Source: Hymenobacter cavernae (lineage in GTDB: Bacteria > Bacteroidota > Bacteroidia > Cytophagales > Hymenobacteraceae). Taken from it: a stretch of 64,000 nucleotides of DNA. The translations under genes were made by a program, and so were the position numbers. Below, in pieces: positions 16,073-24,344 of this stretch. The notes under the pieces are model-generated. The model saw only the letters and a program-made list of their open reading frames with translations. It was not told the origin of the DNA and searched no databases. The number at the start of each line of letters is the position of its first letter. Position 1 is the stretch's first letter. The stretch spans positions 580,605 to 644,604 of the forward strand of contig NZ_BMHT01000002.1 of the NCBI RefSeq assembly GCF_014641455.1, given 5' to 3'.

Positions 16073-16501
16073 ATGGAAAAATCCCCCGCCGACGTCATTG
16101 CCCAAACCCTTACCCGCCACGGCCTGCGCCAAACGCCCGTACGACTGGGCGTATTGCGGGCGCTGAAGGAGGCGCACTACGCGCTGTCGGGCCACGAGAT
16201 TGAGCAGCTCCTAGGCCCGGGTACCGACCGCATTACGCTCTACCGGACCTTGCGCTCGTTTGAAGATAAAGGTCTTATTCACAGGGTTATAGATGCATCA
16301 GACATTGTGCGTTACGCCGCCTGCTCCCTAGGTTGTACCGAGCAACAGCACGCCGATAACCACGTGCATTTCAAGTGCACGCGCTGCGCTCATATCTATT
16401 GCCTCAACCAGGTAGCCATTCCGGCCGTGACGCTACCGGCTAGCTTTCAGGCCCAGCACGGCGACTACCTGCTGTCGGGCGTGTGCGCCGAATGTCATTA
16501 G
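16073..16501 (+). CDS. Fur/Zur-family metalloregulator
   Basis: A 142-residue protein with the Fur winged helix (about 10-85; GTDRITLYRTLRSFEDKGL) and a metal-binding C-terminal domain with two CxxC pairs (C102/C105 in HFKCTRC and C138/C141 in GVCAEC) plus a His-rich stretch QQHADNHVHF. The CxxC pairs form the structural zinc site; the His cluster is the likely sensing site. Its metal (Fe, Zn or Mn) cannot be fixed from the sequence. The small secreted protein 15 bp downstream is probably co-transcribed. Confidence 0.92.
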   Translation: MEKSPADVIAQTLTRHGLRQTPVRLGVLRALKEAHYALSGHEIEQLLGPGTDRITLYRTLRSFEDKGLIHRVIDASDIVRYAACSLGCTEQQHADNHVHFKCTRCAHIYCLNQVAIPAVTLPASFQAQHGDYLLSGVCAECH

Positions 16502-16516
16502 GAGACAGGTAGTTGT

Positions 16517-17005
16517 ATGCGGCGCTATGGTCTGTTACTCAGTGGATTTTTCTTAGCAATAGTACCCTTGCAACTAAGCGCTCAGCAGCCCGCTGCTCAG
16601 CCGGTGCCCAAAGCCTTGCTCGGTACGTGGCAGTTGCAGCAACTCGCCTTTGATGCGCGCCGCCCACTGACCGATACGCAGATTGAGCAGCTTTATCATG
16701 ATCCGGCCGGCGAAATCAACCAGGAGCTGAAGCTAGGTAAGCTGGTGCAGCGGCTCACGTTTCGCGCCGATGGTACTTATTTGCTGAGTATCAAGCAGCT
16801 TACGCAGGGTGAGATGTCGGAGCAGGGGCAGTATTGGCTGCGCCAGGATACGCTGTACGCCCGCACGACCGGTGGGCAAATAGCGGGCTTTAGCGGGGAG
16901 GTGCTGGCCCGCCTCAAAGGACAGGTGCTGGTGCTGGAGTTTCCGTTCTGGAAACCTGAAGACCAGGTATTTGAGCAGGAGCGTTATCAGCGGGTGAAGG
17001 ACTAA
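16517..17005 (+). CDS. Small secreted protein, lipocalin-like
   Basis: A 162-residue protein with a signal peptide (LLLSGFFLAIVPLQLSAQ). The mature part starts LLGTWQLQQLAFD and contains FRADGTYLLSIKQ and EQGQYWLRQDTLY, the pattern of lipocalin-like domains (opening GxW, then alternating strands). An AGGAGACAGG purine stretch at the end of the fur gene may serve as ribosome-binding site. It lies 15 bp after the Fur-like gene, so metal-related expression is possible. No specific function can be assigned. Confidence 0.75.
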   Translation: MRRYGLLLSGFFLAIVPLQLSAQQPAAQPVPKALLGTWQLQQLAFDARRPLTDTQIEQLYHDPAGEINQELKLGKLVQRLTFRADGTYLLSIKQLTQGEMSEQGQYWLRQDTLYARTTGGQIAGFSGEVLARLKGQVLVLEFPFWKPEDQVFEQERYQRVKD

Positions 17006-17011
17006 AAAACA

Positions 17012-17228
17012 GTAGCGCGAACCATAAGAAGACGTTAGTCAAACTTGTGCCTCGCGTATCGTTGCAGTAATGCGCCGGTCCGCCGCTCTAGGTGTCGGCC
17101 CAGTCGCCGTCAGAACCAGCTTGAGAATAACGTCGTGCAAACAGCCTACAACGAAAACCGGTCCGACACCTAGGGCATCGGACCGGCGCATTACTGCAAC
17201 GATACGCGAAACTTGAGCTTCGCGCTAC
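17012..17228. repeat. Long intergenic inverted repeat, family C, copy 1
   Basis: Outer arms begin with GTAGCGCGAA and continue through CGCGTATCGTTGCAGTAATG to CGCCGGTCCG; the mirror arm ends with TTCGCGCTAC at 17228. The two arms, about 75 bp each, match over most of their length around an unmatched centre. A nested hairpin GGTCCGA/TCGGACC with CCTAGG in its loop is at about 17159-17183. The repeat separates convergent genes and may end transcription from both. Copies of the GTAGCGCGAAG arm occur at 33985-34086 and 50383-50416. Confidence 0.85.
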
Positions 17229-17233
17229 ATTCT

Positions 17234-20200
17234 TTACTCTACTACCAGTCGCTTCGCAACATCGCCTTCGCTCGTGCGCAGCCGCACCGTGTAGATGCCG
17301 GTGGCCAGCTTACCTAGGTCCAGCTCCGGACCATCGGCGGCTTGCGCGGCCGTAAGCTGCCGTTCGAGCACCGTCTGGCCCAGCGCATTGATCAGGCTCA
17401 CGCGCAAGGCTTGCTTGCTGAGGGCGCCGGGCAGCTGGAGCCGCACGAACGTGTGTGCCGGGTTCGGGTACAGGCTAATCTGCTCGGCCAGTGCGGCGGT
17501 GCTGGTTGCCAGCACGCGCGAGGTAGCTGCCTGGTTCAGGCGGACGCTCACGCTGTTGCTGTTGTAGTTGGCTACCAGCAGGTCCAGCGTGCCGTTGCCA
17601 TCCACGTCGCCGAGGCTGATGCCGGCCGGGTTGATGCCAACTGCTACTTGTTGCGAGCCACCGAAGATACCTAGGCCATTGTTCAGACGCACCCCAATGC
17701 TGTTCGTCTGGTTGTTCGTGGCGAACAGATCCAGGTCGCCGTCGCCGTCAGCATCGCCCAGGGCTAGGGTGTTGGCGCCTTGCCCCACCGAAACCTGCTG
17801 CGTACCGCTGAACACACCGCTGCCATTATTTAGGCGCACGCTCACGGTGCTGTTGAGGAAGTTGTTAGCTGGGTTGTTGTAGTTGTAGTAGTCGGCCGTG
17901 AGCAGGTCCAGGTCGCCGTCCTTATCAACGTCGCCGAGCACCACGTCCTGCGGGTTGAAGCCCACCGTCACCTCCTGGGTGCCGGAGAACGTGCCCGTTC
18001 CGTTGTTGAGGCGCACGCTGGCGGTGGTGCCGCTGCTGTTGGCCGTCACGAAGTCTAGGTCGCCGTCGTTGTCGACGTCGCCCAGAGCTAGGTGCAGCGG
18101 CCGCGGACCCACAACAACATCCTGGCCGGTAGCGCCAAACGTACCGCTGCCGTTGTTCAGGCGCACGCTCACCGTGCTGTTCGTAGCGTAGTTCGGGCCG
18201 AACGTAACGTAGTTGGCAATCAGCAGATCCACGTCGCCGTCGCCGTCTACGTCGCCCAGGGCAATGTCGTGGGGCAGGTTGCCGACGCTCATATTCTGCG
18301 TGCCCGAGAAGAGGCCAGAGCCGTTGTTCAGCCGCACGCTGATGGTGTTGTTTTCCCCGGAGCTTGAGTTGGCCGTCACGAAGTCCAGGTCGCCGTCGCC
18401 ATCCACGTCGGCTAGCTTCACGCTGTAAGGACCCGTCCCGACAGCCACTTCCTGCGTGCCCGTGTAAACGCCGCTACCGTTGTTCAAACGCACGCTCACG
18501 GTGCTTCTGTTCGGAGAGTTATACAGGTTGTTAGCGGTAAGAATATCCAGGTCGCCGTCGCCATCCACGTCGCCGGTGGCTACGCTCTGCGGATTAGTGC
18601 CCACGCTGGCCTCAAGCGCTCCGCCGAAAATGCCGGACGCGGGCGCCGTAGCGGCGGTGAACTGAAACACGTACGGTGCCAGGAAGGGCTGATTGCTGCT
18701 GCTGGTAACGCCCGTCGTCACGGTTGAGAAGACGGTTTCGCCGGGCTTGAAGCCGGAGCTAGGGGTGAAGGTGAGCGTGTTGCCGCTGACGCTGGCCGTA
18801 CCCGCCTTCTTGCCGCCTGATTGGGTCCCGAAAACTTTCAGGGCACCTAGGGTAGCCGCGCCGGTGCTTAGCTCACGGTTGAAGGTAAGCGCCACCGGCG
18901 TGGTGCGTGGAGCTGCTGTGGCATTGCGCGCCGGGTTGAAAGTGACAATGGAAAGCAGCGGCCCAACCGTGAACTGGAAGCCGTTGCTGACGCCCACGTT
19001 CGTCGTGACAACCACCGGACCGGAAGTCGCGCCGGCCGGCACCGTCACGCTGATCTGCGTAGTCGAATTCACCACGAAGCTGGTGGCGGCCACCCCGTTG
19101 AAGGTGATGCTGGTGGTGTTCAGGAAGTTGGTGCCTGTGATGACGACCGTGCTGCCCACCGGGCTAATAGCCGGCGAAATGCCGGTAATGCTAGGTGCCG
19201 CCGCGGCTTGGTTGAGGCGGATGCTAGCGCCGCTGCTAGCGTTGCTGGAAGTTAGAATATCCAGATCACCATCGCCATCCACATCGCCGATAGCCAGGCC
19301 GGAGGGCTGCAATACCGCTACTTCCTGCACGCCGGTGAAGGTGCCGGTGCCATTGTTCGTGCGCACGCTCACGGCGCCGCTTGTATTCAGAAAGTTGGCG
19401 GCCAGCAGATCCAGGTCACCGTCACCATCCACGTCGCCTAGCTCTACTTTGGCAACGTACGCACCGATGAGTACCTCCTGGCTGCCGCTGAACGTGCCGT
19501 CGCCATTGTTCAAACGCACGCTCACGGTGTTGGTAGCGCTGCTGCCGTCGGAGCCGTAGAAGTTGCCCACTACCAAATCCAGGTCACCGTCCTTGTCGAT
19601 GTCGCCGGTAGCCAGCGAATACGCGTAACCGTTGACGGGAACGTTGGTAGTGCCGCTAAAGGTGCCCGCCCCGTCGTTGAGGCGCACATTTACTACCCCG
19701 GTGCTATTGGCCGTGAGTAAGTCCAGGTCGCCGTCGCTGTCTACGTCACCTAGGGTCACGCGCAGTGGTGCGCCGCCCAGGCTTACTTCCTGCGTGCCGC
19801 TGAAAATGCCGCCCGTATTAAAGCGCACGCTCGCCGTGCCGCTGGCATTGGCCGTCACCAGGTCCAGGTCGCCGTCGCCGTCGATATCACCTAGGGTCTG
19901 GCTCTGCGGGCTGTTGCCCACGGGCACTTCCTGCGAGCCGCTGAAGAAGCCGCTGCCATTGTTCAGGCGCACACTGATTGTAGCGTTCTGGTCGTCATCT
20001 ACCAGCAGGTCCAGGTCGCCGTCGTTATCCACGTCGCCGAAAATCAGGTCGCGCGGAATCTGTCCCACGCTCACATCTTGGCCGCCGCTGTAGGTGCCGT
20101 TGCCGTTGTTCAGGCGCACGTTCACGATGCTGTAGCCGCTCGCCACCGCCAGGTCCAGGTCACCGTCGCCGTCCACGTCGCCGGTGGCAATGGCTACCGG

Positions 20201-23200
20201 GTTAGTGCCAACCGATAAATCGGAGCCGCCGCCGAAAGTGCCGGAAGCCGCTGCCGTAGCCGCCGTAAACTGGAATACGTGCGGTTTGGCCGGAATGCCC
20301 GTCGTGCTCTGCACGGTCGAGGTAGCAGTTGCGAAAACCGTTTCACCCGGCTTGAAACGGGTGCCTGGCGTAAAGGTCAGGGTGCTGCCGCTAGCCGCTA
20401 CGCTGCCCGCTTTCAGGCCCGATTGCTGCCCAAATACTTTCAGCGCCTGCGAAGAGACAGAGCCGGTATTCAGCGCCTGATCGAAGGTGACGGCCACCGG
20501 CGTGGTCCGCGGGGCAGCGCTGGCATTGCGCGCCGGCACCACGGCCGTTACCAGCAAAGGCGGCGTAATGGTGAAGAGTACGCCGTTGCTGGCGCCAGCA
20601 GGCGTCGTGACGACTACCGGGCCGCTGGTAGCGCCGGCAGGTACTAACACCACCAGCTCTGTTGCCGACTGCGAAATGATGCCGGTAACGGGTGTGTTGT
20701 TGAAGGTTACATTGCTGGCGTTCAGAAAATTAGTGCCCGTGATAACCACGCGGGTGCCCGCTGGGCCTCTCACCGGCGACAAGCTGCTGATGGCTGGGGC
20801 CGCCTGATTGAGGTTGAGTGATACGCTGGCCGTGTTAGCCGCCGTGTTGGCCGTCACCACGTCCAGCGTGCCGTTGCCGTCCACATCACCCAGAGCTAGG
20901 TCCACGGGCTGATTGCCCACAACGACTTCCTGCGCGCCGCTGAAGGTGCCGGTGCCGTTATTCAGGCGCACGCTCACCCCGCCGGTGGTGCCGTTGCCGG
21001 AGGTCAGCAGCAGATCCAGGTCGCTGTCGCCGTCCACGTCGCCCAGGCGCAGAGCCAGCGGGCTATTGGCTAGGGTGAGAGTCGAGCCATTGCTGAAGGC
21101 TCCGCTGCCGTTATTTAGGCGCACGCCGACGGTTTTGGTGCTGGCGCTGGCCGTGATAATATCTAGATCGTTGTCGCCATCTACGTCGCCGAGGACTAGC
21201 CGCGAAGGACTGCTGCCCACCGCAACGCCCTGCGGACTGGCAAAGCTGCCGTTGCCATTGTTCAGGGCGACGTTCACGATGTTGCCGGCCCCGTAAAGAG
21301 CGAGCAGGTCCAGGTCGCCGTCGCCATCAATGTCACCCAGGGTCAGTTCGGTCGGGTTGCGCGCGGTAACCGCCTGCGAGAAATTTTCAGTGAAGCGGCC
21401 CGTGCCATCGTTGAGTAGCAGGTTCACCGTGCCTACGCCAATGGTGGCCCCGACCAGCAAATCGAGGTCAGCGTCGCCGTCGATGTCGCCGAGCGCAATA
21501 GAGGTCGGCGTGCTGAAAACGCTGGCATCCACGCCAAGGCTAAAGTTGCCGATTCCGTCGTTCAAGCGGACGCTTAGGATGTTGCCCGTGCCCGCGCTGA
21601 CGTGCGCGGTTACGAAATCCAGGTCACCGTCGCCGTCTATGTCGCCTACGGCTAGGTCGAGCACGTTGCCCGCTACGCTCACTTCGCGGCCGCCGCTGTA
21701 GGTGCCGTTGCCGTTGTTCAGGCGCACGCTCACGGTGCTGGCTCCGCTGTTGGCCACGAGCAAGTCGAGGTCGCCATCCGCGTCTACGTCGGCGGTGGCA
21801 GTAGCTACCGGCGAAAGGCCCGTTGACACGGCGGCGGCAGTGCCGAAGGTGCCGGTGCTAGGGCTGGTAGCGGTGGTGAACTGGAAAACGTGGGGCGGCA
21901 GCAGGGTAGCGCCGGCGGCGCTTTGCAAGTTGCGCGTGATGCTGGTAAATACCGTTTCGCCCGCTTTGAACGGAGTACTTGGTGTAACAGTAATGGTGTT
22001 TCCGCTCACCGTGGTAGCGCCTGCTTTCCGGCCGCCGACCTGCTGGCTGAACACGCGTACGGTACCGGTGTTAGTAGCAGGGTTTAGGGCTTGATTGAAG
22101 GTGATGGCCACGGGCGTATTCCGTGGTGCCGAGCGGGCATTGCGCGTGGGCGAAAGATTCGTAATCAGCAACGGCGTCACCACGGTGAAGGGCACTCCGT
22201 TGCTGGCCCCGACCGTGGTAGTGACTACCACCGGACCTGAAGTGGCTCCCGTGGGTACCGTAACGGTGATTTGAGTGGCTGAATTCACCACGAAGCCAGG
22301 AGCTGGCACGCCATTGAACGTGACGCTGCTAACGGTAGCTAAGTTGTTGTTTGGTAAGAAATTGCCCGTAATAACCACCGTCGCGCCCGGTGCTGCCGTG
22401 GTCGGCGAGATGCTCGTGATGACGGGCAGGGGCAGGGCTTGGTTGAGGCGCACGCTGGCGGTGTTGCTCACCATGTTGGCCGTCACCAGGTCCAGGTCAC
22501 CGTCGTTATCTAGGTCGCCCAGCGCTACGCTGGTCGGTTGGGTGCCGACGGTCACGTTCTGCGTACCCGAGAAGTTGCCGCTGCCATTGTTGAGGCGGAT
22601 ACTGGCCGTGGTGCCACCAAGTGCGCTGCCCGAGTTGGCGCCGGCGTTGGCCGTCACGAAGTCCAGGTCACCGTCGCCATCTACGTCGGCCAGGGCAATG
22701 CTGCGGGCTCCAGGGCCGATCGAGGCGTTCTGTAGCGCGGAGAAGGAACCTAGTCCGTTATTGATGCGCACGGCTACGGCAGTGCCGTAAGTGTTGGTCG
22801 CCAGCAGGTCCAGGTCCTCGTCGCCATCGATGTCGCCCAGCGCCAAAGCGTGCGGCGTACCTATAGCATTTATTTCCGTGGTGCCGGAGAAGGTGCCGCT
22901 GCCGCCGTTCAGGCGCAGGCTCACGGTGGTGCCGTTGGAGCTAGCCGTGAACAGGTCCAGGTCGCCGTCGCCATCAGCGTCGCCTAAAGCTAGGTCTACG
23001 GGGCGCGAACCCACGCTCACCTCGGAGCCAGCACCAAACGCGCCGCTGCCATTGTTGAGGCGCACGCTCACGGCGCTGGTGGTCGAAGAACTGCCAGCAG
23101 TGTAGTTGGCAGCTAGTAAATCCAGGTCGCCGTCGCCGTCCACGTCACCCAGGGTCAGGGCGTGCGGACTAGTGCCCACAGCGACCTGCGTTGTGCCGGA

Positions 23201-23965
23201 GAAGGTGCCGCTGCCATTGTTCAGGCGCACGCTCACGTTGCCGACCGTGCCAGAGTTGGCATTGGCCGTGAGCAGGTCCAGGTCGCCGTCGGAGTCAATG
23301 TCGCCGAGTACCACCTGATACGGACCGATGCCCACGCTTACTTCTGTGCCGCCGCTGTAGGTGCCGTTGCCGCTGTTCAGGCGCACGCTCACGGTGCCGG
23401 GGCTGTTGCTGGTAGCCGAGTAGTTGGCCGTGAGCAGGTCCAGGTCGCCGTCGCCATCGATGTCGCCCAGGGTCACGTGCTGCGGACTGGGGCCCACACC
23501 TAGGTCGGTGCTGCCCGAGAAGGTGCCGGGGCTCGGGGTGGTAGCCGTGGTGAACCGCGCCACGTACGGCACGGCACCAACACCGGCGGCATTTTGCGCT
23601 GCCGAGGTAAAGGTCGTGAACACCGTTTCACCGGCTCTGAAATCGGTGTTGGGGTTGAAGCTGAGCGTGTTACCACTGACCGTGGCCACGCCGGCTTTTT
23701 TGCCGCCGGCCTGCTGGCTGAACACCTTCAGCGCCTGCTGGGTAGAGGCATTGTTGCCCAGCGCTTGGTCGAAGGTAGCCTGCACATTGGTCGTGCGCGG
23801 CGCCGAGCGGGCGTTGCGGCCCGGCGTCAGAAAGACAACCGTGGGCGCCTGCGCGCTGGCGGCACCGGCCTGGGCCAAAAGTGCCAGCACCAGCCCGCCC
23901 CGTAAGAGCCGGCGCGGTCCACTACCAGGCGCACTCACGGAGCCCGGAGTATTGGTTTGATCCAT
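17234..23965 (-). CDS. Giant T9SS-secreted FG-GAP repeat protein (four seven-repeat modules)
   Basis: A 2243-residue protein with a signal peptide (LVLALLAQAGAASAQ). It has four modules, each opening with a Big_5-like Ig domain (PARNASAAPRTTPVAVTF and variants) followed by exactly seven FG-GAP/VCBS repeats of the type LGDVDGDGDLDLLTAN, whose Asp-rich loops bind calcium in the family. Modules 1-3 are joined to the next by an IPT/TIG domain (SPTTAAPGATVVITG, then SGPVVVTT). The C-terminus is a type A T9SS sorting domain (ISLYPNPAHTFVRLQL to KRLVVE). I count 28 FG-GAP repeats, consistent with four seven-bladed propellers. It is likely exported by T9SS and surface-attached or released, as an adhesin or carbohydrate binder. 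Its neighbour at 24345 is a shorter paralogue. The repeated DNA may recombine. Confidence 0.9.
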   Translation of the reverse strand: MDQTNTPGSVSAPGSGPRRLLRGGLVLALLAQAGAASAQAPTVVFLTPGRNARSAPRTTNVQATFDQALGNNASTQQALKVFSQQAGGKKAGVATVSGNTLSFNPNTDFRAGETVFTTFTSAAQNAAGVGAVPYVARFTTATTPSPGTFSGSTDLGVGPSPQHVTLGDIDGDGDLDLLTANYSATSNSPGTVSVRLNSGNGTYSGGTEVSVGIGPYQVVLGDIDSDGDLDLLTANANSGTVGNVSVRLNNGSGTFSGTTQVAVGTSPHALTLGDVDGDGDLDLLAANYTAGSSSTTSAVSVRLNNGSGAFGAGSEVSVGSRPVDLALGDADGDGDLDLFTASSNGTTVSLRLNGGSGTFSGTTEINAIGTPHALALGDIDGDEDLDLLATNTYGTAVAVRINNGLGSFSALQNASIGPGARSIALADVDGDGDLDFVTANAGANSGSALGGTTASIRLNNGSGNFSGTQNVTVGTQPTSVALGDLDNDGDLDLVTANMVSNTASVRLNQALPLPVITSISPTTAAPGATVVITGNFLPNNNLATVSSVTFNGVPAPGFVVNSATQITVTVPTGATSGPVVVTTTVGASNGVPFTVVTPLLITNLSPTRNARSAPRNTPVAITFNQALNPATNTGTVRVFSQQVGGRKAGATTVSGNTITVTPSTPFKAGETVFTSITRNLQSAAGATLLPPHVFQFTTATSPSTGTFGTAAAVSTGLSPVATATADVDADGDLDLLVANSGASTVSVRLNNGNGTYSGGREVSVAGNVLDLAVGDIDGDGDLDFVTAHVSAGTGNILSVRLNDGIGNFSLGVDASVFSTPTSIALGDIDGDADLDLLVGATIGVGTVNLLLNDGTGRFTENFSQAVTARNPTELTLGDIDGDGDLDLLALYGAGNIVNVALNNGNGSFASPQGVAVGSSPSRLVLGDVDGDNDLDIITASASTKTVGVRLNNGSGAFSNGSTLTLANSPLALRLGDVDGDSDLDLLLTSGNGTTGGVSVRLNNGTGTFSGAQEVVVGNQPVDLALGDVDGNGTLDVVTANTAANTASVSLNLNQAAPAISSLSPVRGPAGTRVVITGTNFLNASNVTFNNTPVTGIISQSATELVVLVPAGATSGPVVVTTPAGASNGVLFTITPPLLVTAVVPARNASAAPRTTPVAVTFDQALNTGSVSSQALKVFGQQSGLKAGSVAASGSTLTFTPGTRFKPGETVFATATSTVQSTTGIPAKPHVFQFTAATAAASGTFGGGSDLSVGTNPVAIATGDVDGDGDLDLAVASGYSIVNVRLNNGNGTYSGGQDVSVGQIPRDLIFGDVDNDGDLDLLVDDDQNATISVRLNNGSGFFSGSQEVPVGNSPQSQTLGDIDGDGDLDLVTANASGTASVRFNTGGIFSGTQEVSLGGAPLRVTLGDVDSDGDLDLLTANSTGVVNVRLNDGAGTFSGTTNVPVNGYAYSLATGDIDKDGDLDLVVGNFYGSDGSSATNTVSVRLNNGDGTFSGSQEVLIGAYVAKVELGDVDGDGDLDLLAANFLNTSGAVSVRTNNGTGTFTGVQEVAVLQPSGLAIGDVDGDGDLDILTSSNASSGASIRLNQAAAAPSITGISPAISPVGSTVVITGTNFLNTTSITFNGVAATSFVVNSTTQISVTVPAGATSGPVVVTTNVGVSNGFQFTVGPLLSIVTFNPARNATAAPRTTPVALTFNRELSTGAATLGALKVFGTQSGGKKAGTASVSGNTLTFTPSSGFKPGETVFSTVTTGVTSSSNQPFLAPYVFQFTAATAPASGIFGGALEASVGTNPQSVATGDVDGDGDLDILTANNLYNSPNRSTVSVRLNNGSGVYTGTQEVAVGTGPYSVKLADVDGDGDLDFVTANSSSGENNTISVRLNNGSGLFSGTQNMSVGNLPHDIALGDVDGDGDVDLLIANYVTFGPNYATNSTVSVRLNNGSGTFGATGQDVVVGPRPLHLALGDVDNDGDLDFVTANSSGTTASVRLNNGTGTFSGTQEVTVGFNPQDVVLGDVDKDGDLDLLTADYYNYNNPANNFLNSTVSVRLNNGSGVFSGTQQVSVGQGANTLALGDADGDGDLDLFATNNQTNSIGVRLNNGLGIFGGSQQVAVGINPAGISLGDVDGNGTLDLLVANYNSNSVSVRLNQAATSRVLATSTAALAEQISLYPNPAHTFVRLQLPGALSKQALRVSLINALGQTVLERQLTAAQAADGPELDLGKLATGIYTVRLRTSEGDVAKRLVVE

Positions 23966-24344
23966 AAAAAATTAGGGTAAGGATGGGTAAGGGAGAAAAG
24001 CAATGAAACCTAGGTTGGTGGGTGTTGTGACACCGTCGAGGTTGGTTAGCGGCAACCTCCACCGCCGTTTTAAAGCAGAATTGCTATAGAGAAAATCCAC
24101 GATCAAACATAAAGTATAAATTGCTTACGTACTATTATTAATTATTATAGTTATATTAATTATGATTAGTCCTATCTGATGAGCAGCCAACGATAAGTCG
24201 GCAGGCTTCATCGGGGCTTAGTCAGATTAAAGCCCGCTAACCTAGGTTGGGCCTTGCCCGCCCCCGAACCGGAGAAGGAAAGACTGAACCTAGGTTGGGC
24301 CTTGCAATAAGTAAGAAGCCAAGCAAGAGTTCCTGAGCAGGTAC
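23966..24344 (-). other. Intergenic region between the two FG-GAP genes
   Basis: About 380 bp. An AT-rich block (24105-24185) lies upstream of the giant gene and probably holds its promoter, though no perfect TAnnTTTG was seen. Two exact 19-bp direct repeats (listed separately) lie close to the 3' end of the other gene. Confidence 0.5.
24239..24305. repeat. Pair of 19-bp direct repeats containing CCTAGG
   Basis: AACCTAGGTTGGGCCTTGC occurs at 24239-24257 and again at 24287-24305, 48 bp apart. Each starts with the 10-bp palindrome AACCTAGGTT. It lies just downstream of the 1045-residue FG-GAP gene end on the plus-strand view. Function unknown. Confidence 0.8.

Noticed and set aside
17295..23960. 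Many long plus-strand ORFs rich in Ser/Arg/Pro opposite the FG-GAP genes
   Set aside because: They are the antisense reading of repeated GDVDGDGDLDLL codons in GC-rich DNA; no starts, domains or conservation pattern of their own.
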